The notes: generated by a model not told the origin, from the letters alone. Shown: positions 35,667 to 44,088, counted from the stretch's first letter. The stretch is DNA of 64,000 bases from Paeniglutamicibacter terrestris (GCF_012271785.1 NZ_JAAWVT010000009.1:62001-126000), one strand, 5' to 3'. Numbers and translations are program-made.

Positions 35667-36632
35667 TTAGACGGTGCGGAGGGTTAGCTTGCCGTGCTTC
35701 TTTTCGTTGCCGTAGTTCAGGCCGATTTCGCCGTAGATCTGAACTTTGTCAGCGGCGCCGGTCTTGGCCAGTGGCTCGGCGAAGAAGTGACCCTTGCCCG
35801 GGATCTCCAAGAAGGCGGGGCGCAGATCCTCAAGGGATGCCACGATCAGGGTGTCAGCCGGGATGTATCGGGACAGCATGATGTTGGCGCGACCGAAGTC
35901 AGTCTCAAAGGTCTGCAGGGAGACGCCGCCGACATCGCGGGTGTCTTCCTTGTAGCCTGCATCCTTGATGAAGATCTTGGTGAGCTGGCGCTTGAGCGCA
36001 GCGTTCACCATGACGGTGCGGGTTTCGCCTTCCTGAATGCCGCCGTTCTCCCAAGCGTCTTGGAAGAGGTTCATGACATCGTCTTCGGACAGGACGCCAA
36101 TGGCGGAGGTGACGCCCACGTTGGTGGTGATCGCTTCCAGCAGACCGCGAGTCTTACGCGGGGTCGCGTTGGTGGTCGGCTTGGAGTAGGTGCCGGTGAT
36201 GAAGGTCTTCTCGATATCGAAGGCCTTCTGCTTGAACTGCTGCGCGAGCTGCCAGGCCAGTTCGTCCGCGGGGAGGACGGTGCCGCCCACGGTCACTTCC
36301 GGCTGGCCGGCGGTTGCGCGCTGGCCGGTAGCGGCCTGCTTGGTGTAGGAAATTTCCACCGCTTCCTGGTGGATTTCCAGCACGTTCGACGCGTTGTAAC
36401 GCACGCGTTCTTCACCTGCAGGCGCATTGGCACCTTCGAGACGCTGGCGAGAATCCTCACCGGCGCGCAGGTCGTAGCCCTGCCACTCGAAGAAAGTAGC
36501 TCCCACAGATTCGCCGCCGGTCAGGCCGCCAATCGAAGAGAGCAGCGGGGTGTCTTCCGGGGTAGCTGCGAACAGCTCACCCACGTAGTTCGGCAGGTTG
36601 TAAGTAGTGCCCTGCCCGGTAATTCCAGCCAC
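35667..36632 (-). CDS. Major capsid protein
   Basis: The product is 321 residues from a GTG. It has the features of the SU10-type HK97-fold capsid proteins: an N-terminal arm with NYVGELFAATPEDTPLLSSI, the long spine-helix region around residues 80-150 and a P-domain-like C-terminus. No N-terminal delta domain is present, consistent with a separate scaffold gene upstream. It is the shell subunit. Confidence 0.88.
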   Translation of the reverse strand: MAGITGQGTTYNLPNYVGELFAATPEDTPLLSSIGGLTGGESVGATFFEWQGYDLRAGEDSRQRLEGANAPAGEERVRYNASNVLEIHQEAVEISYTKQAATGQRATAGQPEVTVGGTVLPADELAWQLAQQFKQKAFDIEKTFITGTYSKPTTNATPRKTRGLLEAITTNVGVTSAIGVLSEDDVMNLFQDAWENGGIQEGETRTVMVNAALKRQLTKIFIKDAGYKEDTRDVGGVSLQTFETDFGRANIMLSRYIPADTLIVASLEDLRPAFLEIPGKGHFFAEPLAKTGAADKVQIYGEIGLNYGNEKKHGKLTLRTV

Positions 36633-36647
36633 AATGGCCTCCTAAGT

Positions 36648-37220
36648 TTAGGTTTGGTTATTTGCCAGAGCGCCGAGCTGCTGTGCTTTCAACACAGCAA
36701 CTGCGCTCTTATCGCCAGCCTTCTCGGCAGCAGCGATCTGCTCCGCGAGAGTGCCGGTCTTTTCATTGCGAGGCCCACCGGAGGGGTCGGGCTTCGGGGT
36801 GCCAGGGGCCGCAGCCGTAGCGAGTCGAACAGCAAGCCGTTCCATGGCCGCTTCGTCACCAGCAGTCGCCAGCAGCTCAAGATCGTCCGCATCGGTGATC
36901 TTGTGCTTGGCCGCCACCTTGTAGCGGGCAAGTTCGGCCTTCGCCTCAGCAGCTTCCTTTGCGCGCTCGGTCGTCTCGGCCTGTGCGCGCTCAATGTCGC
37001 TCAACTTGGCCTTCTCAGCCTCAGCCTCGCGATCCTTGAATGCAGCCAGTTCCTTGCGCACTTCTGCCAGATCAGCCAAAACGGCATCCTTGGATTCCTT
37101 CGACTTGAATCCGCCAGCATCTTCATCCGGCTTCACAGCTTCCGGTGTCGCACTCGGGGTAACTTCCGCGCTCTCGTCGGGCTTTACCTCTGTCACAACA
37201 GGATTCACATTTGCAGGCAC
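36648..37220 (-). CDS. Capsid scaffold protein
   Basis: The product is 190 residues from a GTG with GAAGGGG upstream. A disordered Pro/Glu N-terminus is followed by a long charged helix (about 45-130, coiled coil) and a low-complexity tail. This is the usual make-up of scaffolding proteins, encoded just before the capsid gene. Confidence 0.8.
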   Translation of the reverse strand: MPANVNPVVTEVKPDESAEVTPSATPEAVKPDEDAGGFKSKESKDAVLADLAEVRKELAAFKDREAEAEKAKLSDIERAQAETTERAKEAAEAKAELARYKVAAKHKITDADDLELLATAGDEAAMERLAVRLATAAAPGTPKPDPSGGPRNEKTGTLAEQIAAAEKAGDKSAVAVLKAQQLGALANNQT

Positions 37221-37303
37221 AATCGCACCCCTTCATTTCTTGGCCGCGTCTCACGGCAAATAACCCCACACGCGTCTCACGCGCAGGAAAAATAGTTGAT
37301 AAA

Positions 37304-38536
37304 TCAGCGGGCGAACTTCTCCCCGCCAGTGGAAAGCCAACGTCGGAAATCGTCCTCGACCTTGGCTGCAATCTCAGGCGTGAGTGGCTTCTTGCTGCTG
37401 TATGGGTAGCGGCCCTCGCGGACGGCATCCCAACGCAACTGGGCATCGAACAACCTGCGCTCGGCTTCCGTCATCGTGTATCGCGAACCATCACGCACAC
37501 CAGTGTTGCGAGCCTGCTCAACAGCACGCCGCGCACCAACACGAGTACCGCCGCGGGCAAGAGCGCCAAAGCCCTCACGCTGGCCGCGGATAGCGCCGAG
37601 AGGATCCTGACCGCCGGGCAACAGGTACCCGTTCGACTCCAGCAACTTGAGTGACTGCTCGCGTGGGAGATTCTGCGAGTAGATACCCTCTGGCGTCAGT
37701 CGCGGCCTGCGGCCCGTGCCGTAGTTCCCGCGGCGAGTAGTCCCCTCAGTGGTCACTAGCCCGCCCGGCTTCATGCCGCGGCGGCTGTTGACTACTTGGA
37801 AGAGGTCGCCACCGTCACGAATCGCCTGCGCGCCAGAAGCCGTGTAGATCTTGTTCTGCTCGCTCTCCGAAAGGCTCTGGAAGTATTCGTAGGGGTCATG
37901 GATAAGACCTTCAGAAGTAGCCGCATCAGCGCCTTTCGATGGAACGTGAACACAATCGCAACCGGGATGCCGACGAAAGCCAGCGTTCCAGCGGTAGAAC
38001 TTGCCAGCCAGCACCGAACAGCGCGAGCACGACGGAGGGTTGAGCATTCGGACATACCCGACGCCAGGACGTGAAGCTAGGTCCACACCGGCAGCGCCGC
38101 GGCCAGCATCAGCCACGGTCGTCTTGACGATGAGCTCGAGGAACTTCCCGCCCGACGCCTTCGCGGCCAGCGGATCCCAGCCTTCCTTGATGCGCTCCTT
38201 CGTGCGCGGCACCGGAGACCAAAGAATGCCATCCAGCGAGCGACCGTCAGCCGCAACACCCGCAAACCCAGCAGGATTCACGAACGCTTCCGGGGCCTCG
38301 TAGTCACCTTGCGCGGCCAACGAGCGCGCCCCATAGGATGCGCCCGCAGTAGCGGCCTCGAGCTGCAGCGAAGACACCTCGTCAACCAGCCCAGTGTTCC
38401 GCAGGATCACCGCCCACGAGTCAGTCAGTAGGCCAACCTGAACCTGCTGCCAAGCCTTACGCGCCTTGAGCTGACCAATCGCCTGCAGTCGTTGCGAAAG
38501 CTTGTACTGCTGAACAACTGCCGCGGGCATGGACAT
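37304..38536 (-). CDS. MuF-like minor head protein / possible capsid maturation protease
   Basis: The product is 410 residues. A helical N-domain is followed by a MuF-type region with a cysteine/histidine cluster (NPPSCSRC...HPGCDCVHVP, about residues 180-215), typical of actinophage MuF proteins. The long C-terminal part may be a separate domain. MuF proteins are packaged with portal and may be ejected with DNA. It directly follows the portal gene. Confidence 0.75.
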   Translation of the reverse strand: MSMPAAVVQQYKLSQRLQAIGQLKARKAWQQVQVGLLTDSWAVILRNTGLVDEVSSLQLEAATAGASYGARSLAAQGDYEAPEAFVNPAGFAGVAADGRSLDGILWSPVPRTKERIKEGWDPLAAKASGGKFLELIVKTTVADAGRGAAGVDLASRPGVGYVRMLNPPSCSRCSVLAGKFYRWNAGFRRHPGCDCVHVPSKGADAATSEGLIHDPYEYFQSLSESEQNKIYTASGAQAIRDGGDLFQVVNSRRGMKPGGLVTTEGTTRRGNYGTGRRPRLTPEGIYSQNLPREQSLKLLESNGYLLPGGQDPLGAIRGQREGFGALARGGTRVGARRAVEQARNTGVRDGSRYTMTEAERRLFDAQLRWDAVREGRYPYSSKKPLTPEIAAKVEDDFRRWLSTGGEKFAR

Positions 38537-39876
38537 CAGACAACCTCCGCAACCTGCTTCTCAAGGGAATCCAAAGCCATGCGAGATTCTTTCTCGATGC
38601 GCTCCCACTCGCGCTTCTTCTTCGCCTCAGACCAGCCAAGCTCGTCCCAGCTAGATTCACGCGAAATCAGCCCATCACCATTGGCGTACATCTTCGTGAC
38701 AGCATCCGCAGTCTGCGCTTGCGTCGGAGTCGCGGGGTTGTACCACTCGGTAGCGATCCTGTTACCCTCGACCCATTTGCCAGTACGGAAACGCTCATAC
38801 AAGCCCATGACGTGGCCCCAACCGGCGCCATCCTCAGTGTTCTTCGCCTCGACGTTCTGAATCAGTCGCGACTCATCGGCCACAATCGCACCCTCAGTGG
38901 GAGGATTCGCCGAATTCTGACCGAAGTAACGGATCGGAAGACCAGTAATACCCGAAACGAGCTGGCCATAATGGTTCGTCGTGTCGTGGAAATTCTTCAA
39001 ATCCGACGCCGTGAACTGGCCAACCTTCGCATCCTTGTTCTGGTTAGCCCAGATCGCAGTGAAGTAGGCCTCCCACGCAGGGATCGGGTTGTTGTTCTTG
39101 TCCATGAAGTCTTCCTTGGACATGCCCAGGACGTACTTCTGCGGAACGGAGTGCGTCTCGCCCGCGATCTGCAAGTTCGTCAGCGTGCGAGCAGCCGCAT
39201 CCACAAACGGGATAACGTCCTTCATCTCCGAAACACCCTGCCAGCGACCAACACGACGCCGATTCAAGAACATCACCAGCGGCACACGACCAAGCTTGTG
39301 ATCGTCACGATCAACAATGACCCAGCCCTTCGGGCCACGCTCCAACCACAACGTCTGATCCGGGAAGTACAAGGTCGCAGCCTTCGCCGGCCCGCCATAC
39401 GCCGGGCGATCATAGAACCGCGCTGCAGCGTCCATGCGCCGGAAGCGCCGATTGACGATGGCCACGATCTCCGTTGCCGACTCAACCTGAATAAGAGGGT
39501 GATCGGGATCTTCCTCGTTGGATCCGACCGACACGAAGCCGCGGCCAAGAATCAGCTTCTCTTTGCCCAGAATCTGGGACTCAGAGCCAAGGTTGTTGGC
39601 GTCCCAGCCTTCCATCAGATCCTCAGAAGCAACTTCCTCGCCCGGGAGATAGAACGCTTTCATCTTCTGCCGGTTGGCCACCGCATCAACAGTTGTACGG
39701 CACCAGTTGGCCGCCGTCTCAAACCGTCGAAGCTCTGGAGGGACAGCGAGCCCTATATGCTCAAGGCGCTGCGACCCCTCGTAGTAGCGATCATTCAGAA
39801 CGTCAGCAGCCGAAGTGGCCGCCAGCTGGCTCTCCAAATAATCAACGGAGGACTGAACTTCACTGGTCAAAGCCAT
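38536..39876 (-). CDS. Portal protein (SPP1 gp6-like)
   Basis: The product is 446 residues. The order ANWCRTTVDAVANR, RPAYGGPAKAATLYFPD, LPIRYFGQ and the acidic helical C-terminus match phage portal proteins of the SPP1 gp6 type. The dodecameric portal is the DNA gate and the terminase dock. It is encoded between terminase and MuF, as expected. Confidence 0.9.
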   Translation of the reverse strand: MALTSEVQSSVDYLESQLAATSAADVLNDRYYEGSQRLEHIGLAVPPELRRFETAANWCRTTVDAVANRQKMKAFYLPGEEVASEDLMEGWDANNLGSESQILGKEKLILGRGFVSVGSNEEDPDHPLIQVESATEIVAIVNRRFRRMDAAARFYDRPAYGGPAKAATLYFPDQTLWLERGPKGWVIVDRDDHKLGRVPLVMFLNRRRVGRWQGVSEMKDVIPFVDAAARTLTNLQIAGETHSVPQKYVLGMSKEDFMDKNNNPIPAWEAYFTAIWANQNKDAKVGQFTASDLKNFHDTTNHYGQLVSGITGLPIRYFGQNSANPPTEGAIVADESRLIQNVEAKNTEDGAGWGHVMGLYERFRTGKWVEGNRIATEWYNPATPTQAQTADAVTKMYANGDGLISRESSWDELGWSEAKKKREWERIEKESRMALDSLEKQVAEVV

Positions 39877-39897
39877 TGGCCCTCCATTTCCGCGGCA

Positions 39898-40476
39898 CTA
39901 CAAGCACCACATACGGTTATCGGTCTCTTCGCCCCAGCCATCAAGGCGAGCGTCGGACGCTGCAGTGTGCGCAAGGATCCGCGCCATAGCAACGTCTATC
40001 TTTTGGTGCTGCGTAGGCTTTCCCAGCACGTACTTCTGGCCAGGCTTCGCAATCTTGCGAGCGTTCGCAAAGCTGATACCTGCGATCGGGCAGCCATCGT
40101 GCGTGACGCGACGTTCCTTGAGATCGACCTCAAAACGCTTGATTTCGTCGTACATCTTGGAAATGCGCGAGGTATTCCACTCGAAAACTTTCTCGTCGCC
40201 ATACTTCAACGACCAGTCGCCAATCTCGGAATACCAATCGTGCGGATCGCAATAGAAGCGACGAACCTTGAATTTCTCCATGAGCTCGTCAACGGCCGCG
40301 GAAACCTCGCCGCGGGGAATGTTCCCATTCCACTCGGCAGGATTCCAGATCGTCGGCCGGCGGTCTGGCCCATACCGCGGGGTGAACGTCAACCCACCGA
40401 TGGTCTCAGCCTGAATTGCAGTCCAGTCGTCCGAATCCGAACCGTCGAACCCAAGACAAATCTGAGTTCCATCGTC
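39898..40476 (-). CDS. terL: Terminase large subunit, C-terminal nuclease half (separate frame)
   Basis: The frame continues the terminase after a +1 shift: starting at GAC (40476) it reads DDGTQICLGFDGSDSDDWTA, the first acidic motif of the RNase-H-like nuclease. DPHDWYSEIG and IDVAMARILAH are later nuclease motifs. In isolation it could start at 40524 or 40500, but neither has a ribosome-binding site. Joined to the N-terminal half it gives 550 residues, the normal terminase length. It is either a frameshift mutation, a base-call error or a programmed shift. Confidence 0.85.
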   Translation of the reverse strand, partial: DDGTQICLGFDGSDSDDWTAIQAETIGGLTFTPRYGPDRRPTIWNPAEWNGNIPRGEVSAAVDELMEKFKVRRFYCDPHDWYSEIGDWSLKYGDEKVFEWNTSRISKMYDEIKRFEVDLKERRVTHDGCPIAGISFANARKIAKPGQKYVLGKPTQHQKIDVAMARILAHTAASDARLDGWGEETDNRMWCL

Positions 40477-41551
40477 AGGCTGTGGCAGCCAAGGCATTGG
40501 CGTAAGCAGCATCCCAAAGACCATCCTTCAACCACGCACCAGAGCCAGAAACTAGACGGTTCCCAAAGAACCGCTCAGCCTCGGCAGGATCCAGCTCCAT
40601 CAGCTCGGCAGCCTCAGCCTCAATGGAATTCAGGTCAACGTGAGTCGAACCCGCGTAGCCATAGGCGTGCATCTTGGCCCGGTCTCGCCGGTTCTTGTAG
40701 GACAGTTCCTTCGGCGGCTGCCGGAAGAACTTGAACACGTCCTGCGCCTGAGATTCGAACGTCTGCTGAGCCGTCGAGTTCATCGCCGGATCCCAGGCGT
40801 TCGTCGTCTCAATCGTTCGTCCACCCATGCCGGCGGCGCCACGGCGCTGAACTTGCGCGACTGTCACCAACTTGTTGGTCTTGGTGTAAAGGCCCGACTC
40901 ATCTTGGAAAGCAAACGAGATCGGATTACCAAGTCGAGACTGAGCATTGGACGACACTGCGTCGATCCGGTCCATGTCGTCGTCGCCCGAGTCGCCAAGA
41001 ATGCGAATGAAACCCTCGCGGACCTTCATCAGCGAACCAAGCGGACCCAACCGAATCATGGCCTTGAGCGGGCGCATGATGTTGTCAACTTGATCCTCAG
41101 ACGTTGCCAACAACTGGATCAGCGGCGAGGGATGGCGGATGCCCATCGGCTCACCGGGCAGGTACTCGTATACCCAACCGCAGCTGCAGCCGAATTTGGC
41201 ACACTCGTATTTGTCGCCAGCCTCAGCCCAGCCCCCGAAGATGGTGGGGCCAACGGCCTCTGCAGCAGTGACGGCAGCGGACCAAGGGCCCTTGCCCGTC
41301 TTCTGCGGTGCAACAATCTGCGAACGCCGGTACACGAACGCCTGGTTGAGCAACGGCTGCTCTTCATTCCAGTAAGCCTCTGGGCGGATCCGGTAGTGAT
41401 TCGCCGTGCACCAGAACTGCCAGTCGTACTGACGGAAAGCCTTGCCGCGGGAGAACCCGTCCGGGACCATGCAATGCTGCTCGATCCACGCATCAATCAC
41501 GTCACCAAGCGTCGGGAAATCGACTACATAACCAAGATCAACCGTCGCCAT
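40475..41551 (-). CDS. terL: Terminase large subunit, N-terminal ATPase half (ends early in a TGA)
   Basis: The product is 358 residues. It carries the packaging ATPase: APQKTGKGPWSAAVT is the Walker A region (about residues 80-95), ISFAFQDESGLYT the Walker B/catalytic Glu region, and TTNAWDP the coupling motif. It then runs into TGA at 40475-40477, exactly where the linker to the nuclease domain should be (GLWDAAYANALAATA-stop). The start overlaps the end of terS by 14 bp. Without the nuclease half it could not cut DNA. Confidence 0.88.
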   Translation of the reverse strand: MATVDLGYVVDFPTLGDVIDAWIEQHCMVPDGFSRGKAFRQYDWQFWCTANHYRIRPEAYWNEEQPLLNQAFVYRRSQIVAPQKTGKGPWSAAVTAAEAVGPTIFGGWAEAGDKYECAKFGCSCGWVYEYLPGEPMGIRHPSPLIQLLATSEDQVDNIMRPLKAMIRLGPLGSLMKVREGFIRILGDSGDDDMDRIDAVSSNAQSRLGNPISFAFQDESGLYTKTNKLVTVAQVQRRGAAGMGGRTIETTNAWDPAMNSTAQQTFESQAQDVFKFFRQPPKELSYKNRRDRAKMHAYGYAGSTHVDLNSIEAEAAELMELDPAEAERFFGNRLVSGSGAWLKDGLWDAAYANALAATA

Positions 41552-42086
41552 TTACTGCTCGCATCCGGCGGACCGGAGCGGAAATAGCTTTGGGAGCCTC
41601 GGCTGCCTTCTCAGTTCGCTTCACATCAAGTTCACTTCGCGCTATTGCCCAACCGTTCCCCGCGAGACCTGCTGGCGTGAGTCCGATCTGATCAGCGAAC
41701 CGGTGGAGAGAGTTCTTATCCGCGGCCTGAGCATCAGCGGACTCGCAAATGGCGGCTGTACGAACCCACATGGCAACCGAGTGCCAACGCCAAGACTCCA
41801 ACGCCCAAGCGCAAGCCTGCGGGGTTGACCAAGCCCACTCCCAAAGCTCCTGCTCGCGCTCTTGGCGACCAGCAGAAGCGCCGGGATCCGTCTCCTTGAT
41901 CTTGGCTTTAGTCTCCGTATCGAAATACTCGTTGAAGACCATTGCTGGGGACAAAGGGAAGTCAGGAACGGCGCCATCGAATCCGCTGGCGGGAAGAGTA
42001 TCAAATGACACGCCGCGGAGATCCGACCGACCCGAAGTAGGATCAGCAGGCGGGCCACTTCGGGCCCGAGATCCACCACTACCCAT
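41538..42086 (-). CDS. terS: Terminase small subunit
   Basis: The product is 182 residues from the ATG at 42086 (AAGGGG upstream). The N-terminus (GRSDLRGVSFDTLPASGFDG) and the tryptophan-rich helical middle (ELWEWAWSTPQACAWALESW) are typical of actinophage small terminases, which recognise packaging sites. The frame is open to 42212, but that extension is antisense to a neighbouring plus-strand gene. Confidence 0.8.
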   Translation of the reverse strand: MGSGGSRARSGPPADPTSGRSDLRGVSFDTLPASGFDGAVPDFPLSPAMVFNEYFDTETKAKIKETDPGASAGRQEREQELWEWAWSTPQACAWALESWRWHSVAMWVRTAAICESADAQAADKNSLHRFADQIGLTPAGLAGNGWAIARSELDVKRTEKAAEAPKAISAPVRRMRAVNGDG

Positions 42087-42107
42087 GAAGCACCCCTTAG
42101 GAGAAAA

Positions 42108-42293
42108 ATGATGACAGAAGCAGAGCTCAATGCCGCCCGTGACGAAAAGGAAAGACTCAAGCAGGAAGCCTGCGCCCACGAGCATTTCCGAAAGGAAATC
42201 TATATGGGACAAAGGTCGGGGGATTATGAATGCAGCTCATGCGGCCTAGTAATTTCTAAGAGCAAATTCGAGGCACGCAAAGCCAATATCTGA
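42108..42293 (+). CDS. Small zinc-ribbon protein A
   Basis: The product is 61 residues; the second ATG (42111) may be used. A charged helix precedes CAHEHF and YECSSCGLVI, which together offer Cys/His ligands for one zinc. AGGAGAAAA precedes the start. It is divergent from terS with only 21 bp between the starts, so both ribosome-binding sites share that gap. The role is unknown. Confidence 0.65.
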   Translation: MMTEAELNAARDEKERLKQEACAHEHFRKEIYMGQRSGDYECSSCGLVISKSKFEARKANI

Positions 42294-42301
42294 TGTGGCC
42301 A

Positions 42302-42333
42302 GCGGAGGGTTTGAAAACTTTTGAACCCTCCGC
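42302..42333 (+). terminator. Hairpin after zinc-ribbon protein A
   Basis: GCGGAGGGTT pairs with AACCCTCCGC around a short A/T loop, 9 bp past the stop codon. There is no long T-run after it. Confidence 0.55.
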
Positions 42334-42394
42334 GAGGTGCAGCGACCTCACCGGCGGTCTGACTTGGCGGGTTTTTAGGCCCCCTCCCGTGGGG

Positions 42395-42426
42395 TTGTCC
42401 ACAGGGTTATCGACAGGTTATGCACA
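42395..42426 (+). promoter_or_regulatory. Cluster of three DnaA-box-like nonamers
   Basis: TTGTCCACA (42395), TTATCGACA (42407) and TTATGCACA (42418) follow one another with 2-3 bp gaps, close to the consensus TTATNCACA and to the actinobacterial form TTGTCCACA. A GC-rich stretch (CCCCTCCCGTGGGG) precedes them. Being between HNH and terminase genes, this could be the phage origin, the cos region, or both. Confidence 0.5.
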
Positions 42427-42448
42427 CTCCGAAAATAGGTTGTGTGGG

Positions 42449-42781
42449 TTAGCTTTCGAGCTTTGGGTGAGCCCGTTTGCCGCCGTCCGAGGTGTTGCAG
42501 TGCGCGTGCTCGGGGCCTTTGTAGTCGGTGCGGTCGTCGGTGTGTCCGAGGTGCCACTCTGTGCCTGGGTGGATTGGCTTGCCGCAGGTTGCGCAGTTGA
42601 CTCCGCCTCGTTGCACCTTGATGTCCCATTGTTTGCGGAGTGCATTGTGCCTGTGGTCGTAGCCTCGTTTGGTTGAGCTTCCTCTGTCTGCTTCGTACTC
42701 GCGCTCGTGCTCTGTGCAGTAGCGCTTGTTGACGATGCGTGGACAGCCTCGCTTGGGGCAGATGCGCTTGGCTCTAGGCAA
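42449..42781 (-). CDS. HNH endonuclease
   Basis: The product is 110 residues. Two zinc-binding parts are seen (CPKRGCPRIVNKRYCTEH near the N-terminus, CATCGKP later), followed by the HNH core WHLGHTDDR...EHAHCNTSDGGK. HNH proteins beside terminase genes assist packaging cleavage in HK97-type cos phages. It lies on the same strand as terS, across the DnaA-box-like cluster. Confidence 0.88.
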   Translation of the reverse strand: MPRAKRICPKRGCPRIVNKRYCTEHEREYEADRGSSTKRGYDHRHNALRKQWDIKVQRGGVNCATCGKPIHPGTEWHLGHTDDRTDYKGPEHAHCNTSDGGKRAHPKLES

Positions 42782-42810
42782 TAGTCAGCGCTCCTTGCTA
42801 TGGTCTGCTC

Positions 42811-43098
42811 ATGTCTAAAGGCGTGGAGTTGCGTTGGTCGAACTTGACCAGCGGTGGTGTTTTCAATGTTTCGGGTGCGACCTTGTATGAGGTACGAGCG
42901 AAGCTTGAAGGCGCGGGGGCGATCTGGGGTAGGCGTACGTGGGTGGATGAGGTGCGTGTTCTTCATCCCTCGGAGTACATCAAGTTTGGTCAGCTCACTA
43001 AGGCGGGCCTTCAATCTGATGACCCGCCTCGCTTGGTGGTCACGTATCGGACTGAGATTGGCGGGTCCATTCAGTTCGTTGAGTTGCCACTGGTGTAG
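42811..43098 (+). CDS. Plus-strand protein of unknown function
   Basis: The product is 95 residues with mixed alpha/beta character (VELRWSNLTSGGVFNVS, PRLVVTYRTEIGGSIQFVE). There is no Shine-Dalgarno sequence, but a -10-like TATGGT (42799-42804) is 6 nt before the ATG, so the mRNA may be leaderless. A terminator follows at 43212. No family is recognised. Confidence 0.55.
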   Translation: MSKGVELRWSNLTSGGVFNVSGATLYEVRAKLEGAGAIWGRRTWVDEVRVLHPSEYIKFGQLTKAGLQSDDPPRLVVTYRTEIGGSIQFVELPLV

Positions 43099-43211
43099 GT
43101 GACGATTCGCTCCAACCTATTGGAACCGGCAGGATATGCAGGTTTAATGCTCATGTGAGAGCTTGATCCTGCACGCTTCTACTAGATCGGCAGGATCTTG
43201 CCGCATAGCAT

Positions 43212-43244
43212 AGCCCGCCCTCACGTTGGTGAGAGCGGGCTTTG
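43212..43244 (+). terminator. Terminator after the 42811 gene
   Basis: AGCCCGCCCTCAC and GTGAGAGCGGGCT pair around GTTG, then TTTG. It also covers the end of the convergent minus-strand gene. Confidence 0.75.
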
Positions 43245-43484
43245 TTGGCTGGTTCGGCTGTCGAGGAACTCTAGCCTGTCCGTTGCGTACATCTTGATTT
43301 CGCCAGTTGCTGCGATGTAGACATAGGACACTGGGGTGTATGTATTGTCGGAAGTTTCTAGAGAGTGACCGTTTGATGCACCTCTGAGCGCAATGGTGCC
43401 GAGTTCTTTTGTGGCCTTGATTCTGACCCTGGCGTGCCTGGACCCGGGTTGGGGTCCGAGTTCTTCTGTGGTCATCCGCGGCAT
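43221..43484 (-). CDS. Small basic protein of unknown function
   Basis: The product is 87 residues from the ATG at 43484, chosen for GAAGGAC upstream. MTTEELGPQPGSRHARVRIK is followed by beta-strand-like sequence (VSYVYIAATGEIKMYATDR). It could be a small OB- or SH3-like protein, but no family is recognised. The 260 bp to its right, to 43744, hold no gene I can support. Confidence 0.55.
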   Translation of the reverse strand: MPRMTTEELGPQPGSRHARVRIKATKELGTIALRGASNGHSLETSDNTYTPVSYVYIAATGEIKMYATDRLEFLDSRTSQQSPLSPT

Positions 43485-43744
43485 GGTTTGTCCTTCGTTG
43501 GCGTTGGCGGTTGGTTCCGCTGGTGCCTTGATCAGACCATGTCGCGTCCGTCTTGCATAGGTTAGTTGGCATCGACTCACTCGCTCGCATCGAACGTGGG
43601 TCGAGGGTGATGCCTAGATCGCGACTCGCGGTGGAAGGCACGCGAGCCAAGTTGTGTGTGGTGGAACGTATCTGTGGGTAGCCTCTGCGATACTCACTTC
43701 GTTGGGTGTGGTGGCACGCCTCTTAGCGATTGGAAGTATTTATT

Positions 43745-43909
43745 ATGATGGCGCGTCTGTCGGCTTGCCCAATTTGCGGATCTGAGAATGATCTGTCGCT
43801 TGTATCTCATCCACTTTGGGGGGAATTCATGACCATCTATGTGTGGCGCTGCAATGCTTGCGACCAGTATGTTGATGCCGATGGTCCTGTTGATCCGATG
43901 AAGGACTAA
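43745..43909 (+). CDS. Small zinc-ribbon protein B (54 residues)
   Basis: It starts at either of two adjacent ATGs, with GGAAG upstream. The sequence holds a CPICG knuckle, a histidine and WRCNACDQY, a complete four-cysteine zinc ribbon, with an acidic tail. It is the second of two unrelated tiny zinc-ribbon genes on the plus strand near the packaging genes. The role is unknown. Confidence 0.65.
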   Translation: MMARLSACPICGSENDLSLVSHPLWGEFMTIYVWRCNACDQYVDADGPVDPMKD

Positions 43910-43945
43910 TGCGCTTGTATCGCTGGTGAACTTGGATCGGTTAAC

Positions 43946-43988
43946 GAAAGGATGCGCCCAACCTTTCGGCGGGGCGCATCCTTTCGGG
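43946..43988. repeat. Strong inverted repeat
   Basis: CGAAAGGATGCGCCC pairs with GGGGCGCATCCTTTCG. It may terminate the zinc-ribbon B transcript; there is no T-run on the plus side. Confidence 0.55.
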
Positions 43989-43989
43989 C

Positions 43990-44024
43990 AACAAAAAAGC
44001 ACCTGCCGTATGGCTAGGTGCTTG
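43990..44024 (-). terminator. Terminator of the 44089-48184 early transcript
   Basis: On the minus strand AAGCACCT and AGGTGCTT pair and are followed by TTTTG. It lies 65 bp after the last gene of the block. Confidence 0.85.
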
Positions 44025-44088
44025 GGAGTAGATCCAATGATCCCCTCGCTTTGAGTCACTTTACATGATTCTGGGTCTGATTAAAAGC

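Noticed and set aside
35694-37295. Plus-strand frame of 533 codons over capsid and scaffold genes
   Set aside because: It mirrors the codon bias of the minus-strand capsid and scaffold genes and shows no domain.
38719-40734. Plus-strand frame of 671 codons over portal and terminase genes
   Set aside because: It is antisense to the portal and terminase genes; long shadow frames are expected at this base composition.
43096-43109. 14-mer TAGGTGACGATTCG shared with 50145-50158
   Set aside because: A few 14-bp matches are expected by chance in 64 kb, and one copy includes a stop codon. No palindrome or other sign of a site.
43694-44059. Minus-strand frame of 121 codons
   Set aside because: It passes through a terminator and a strong inverted repeat and is antisense to the four-cysteine zinc-ribbon gene.
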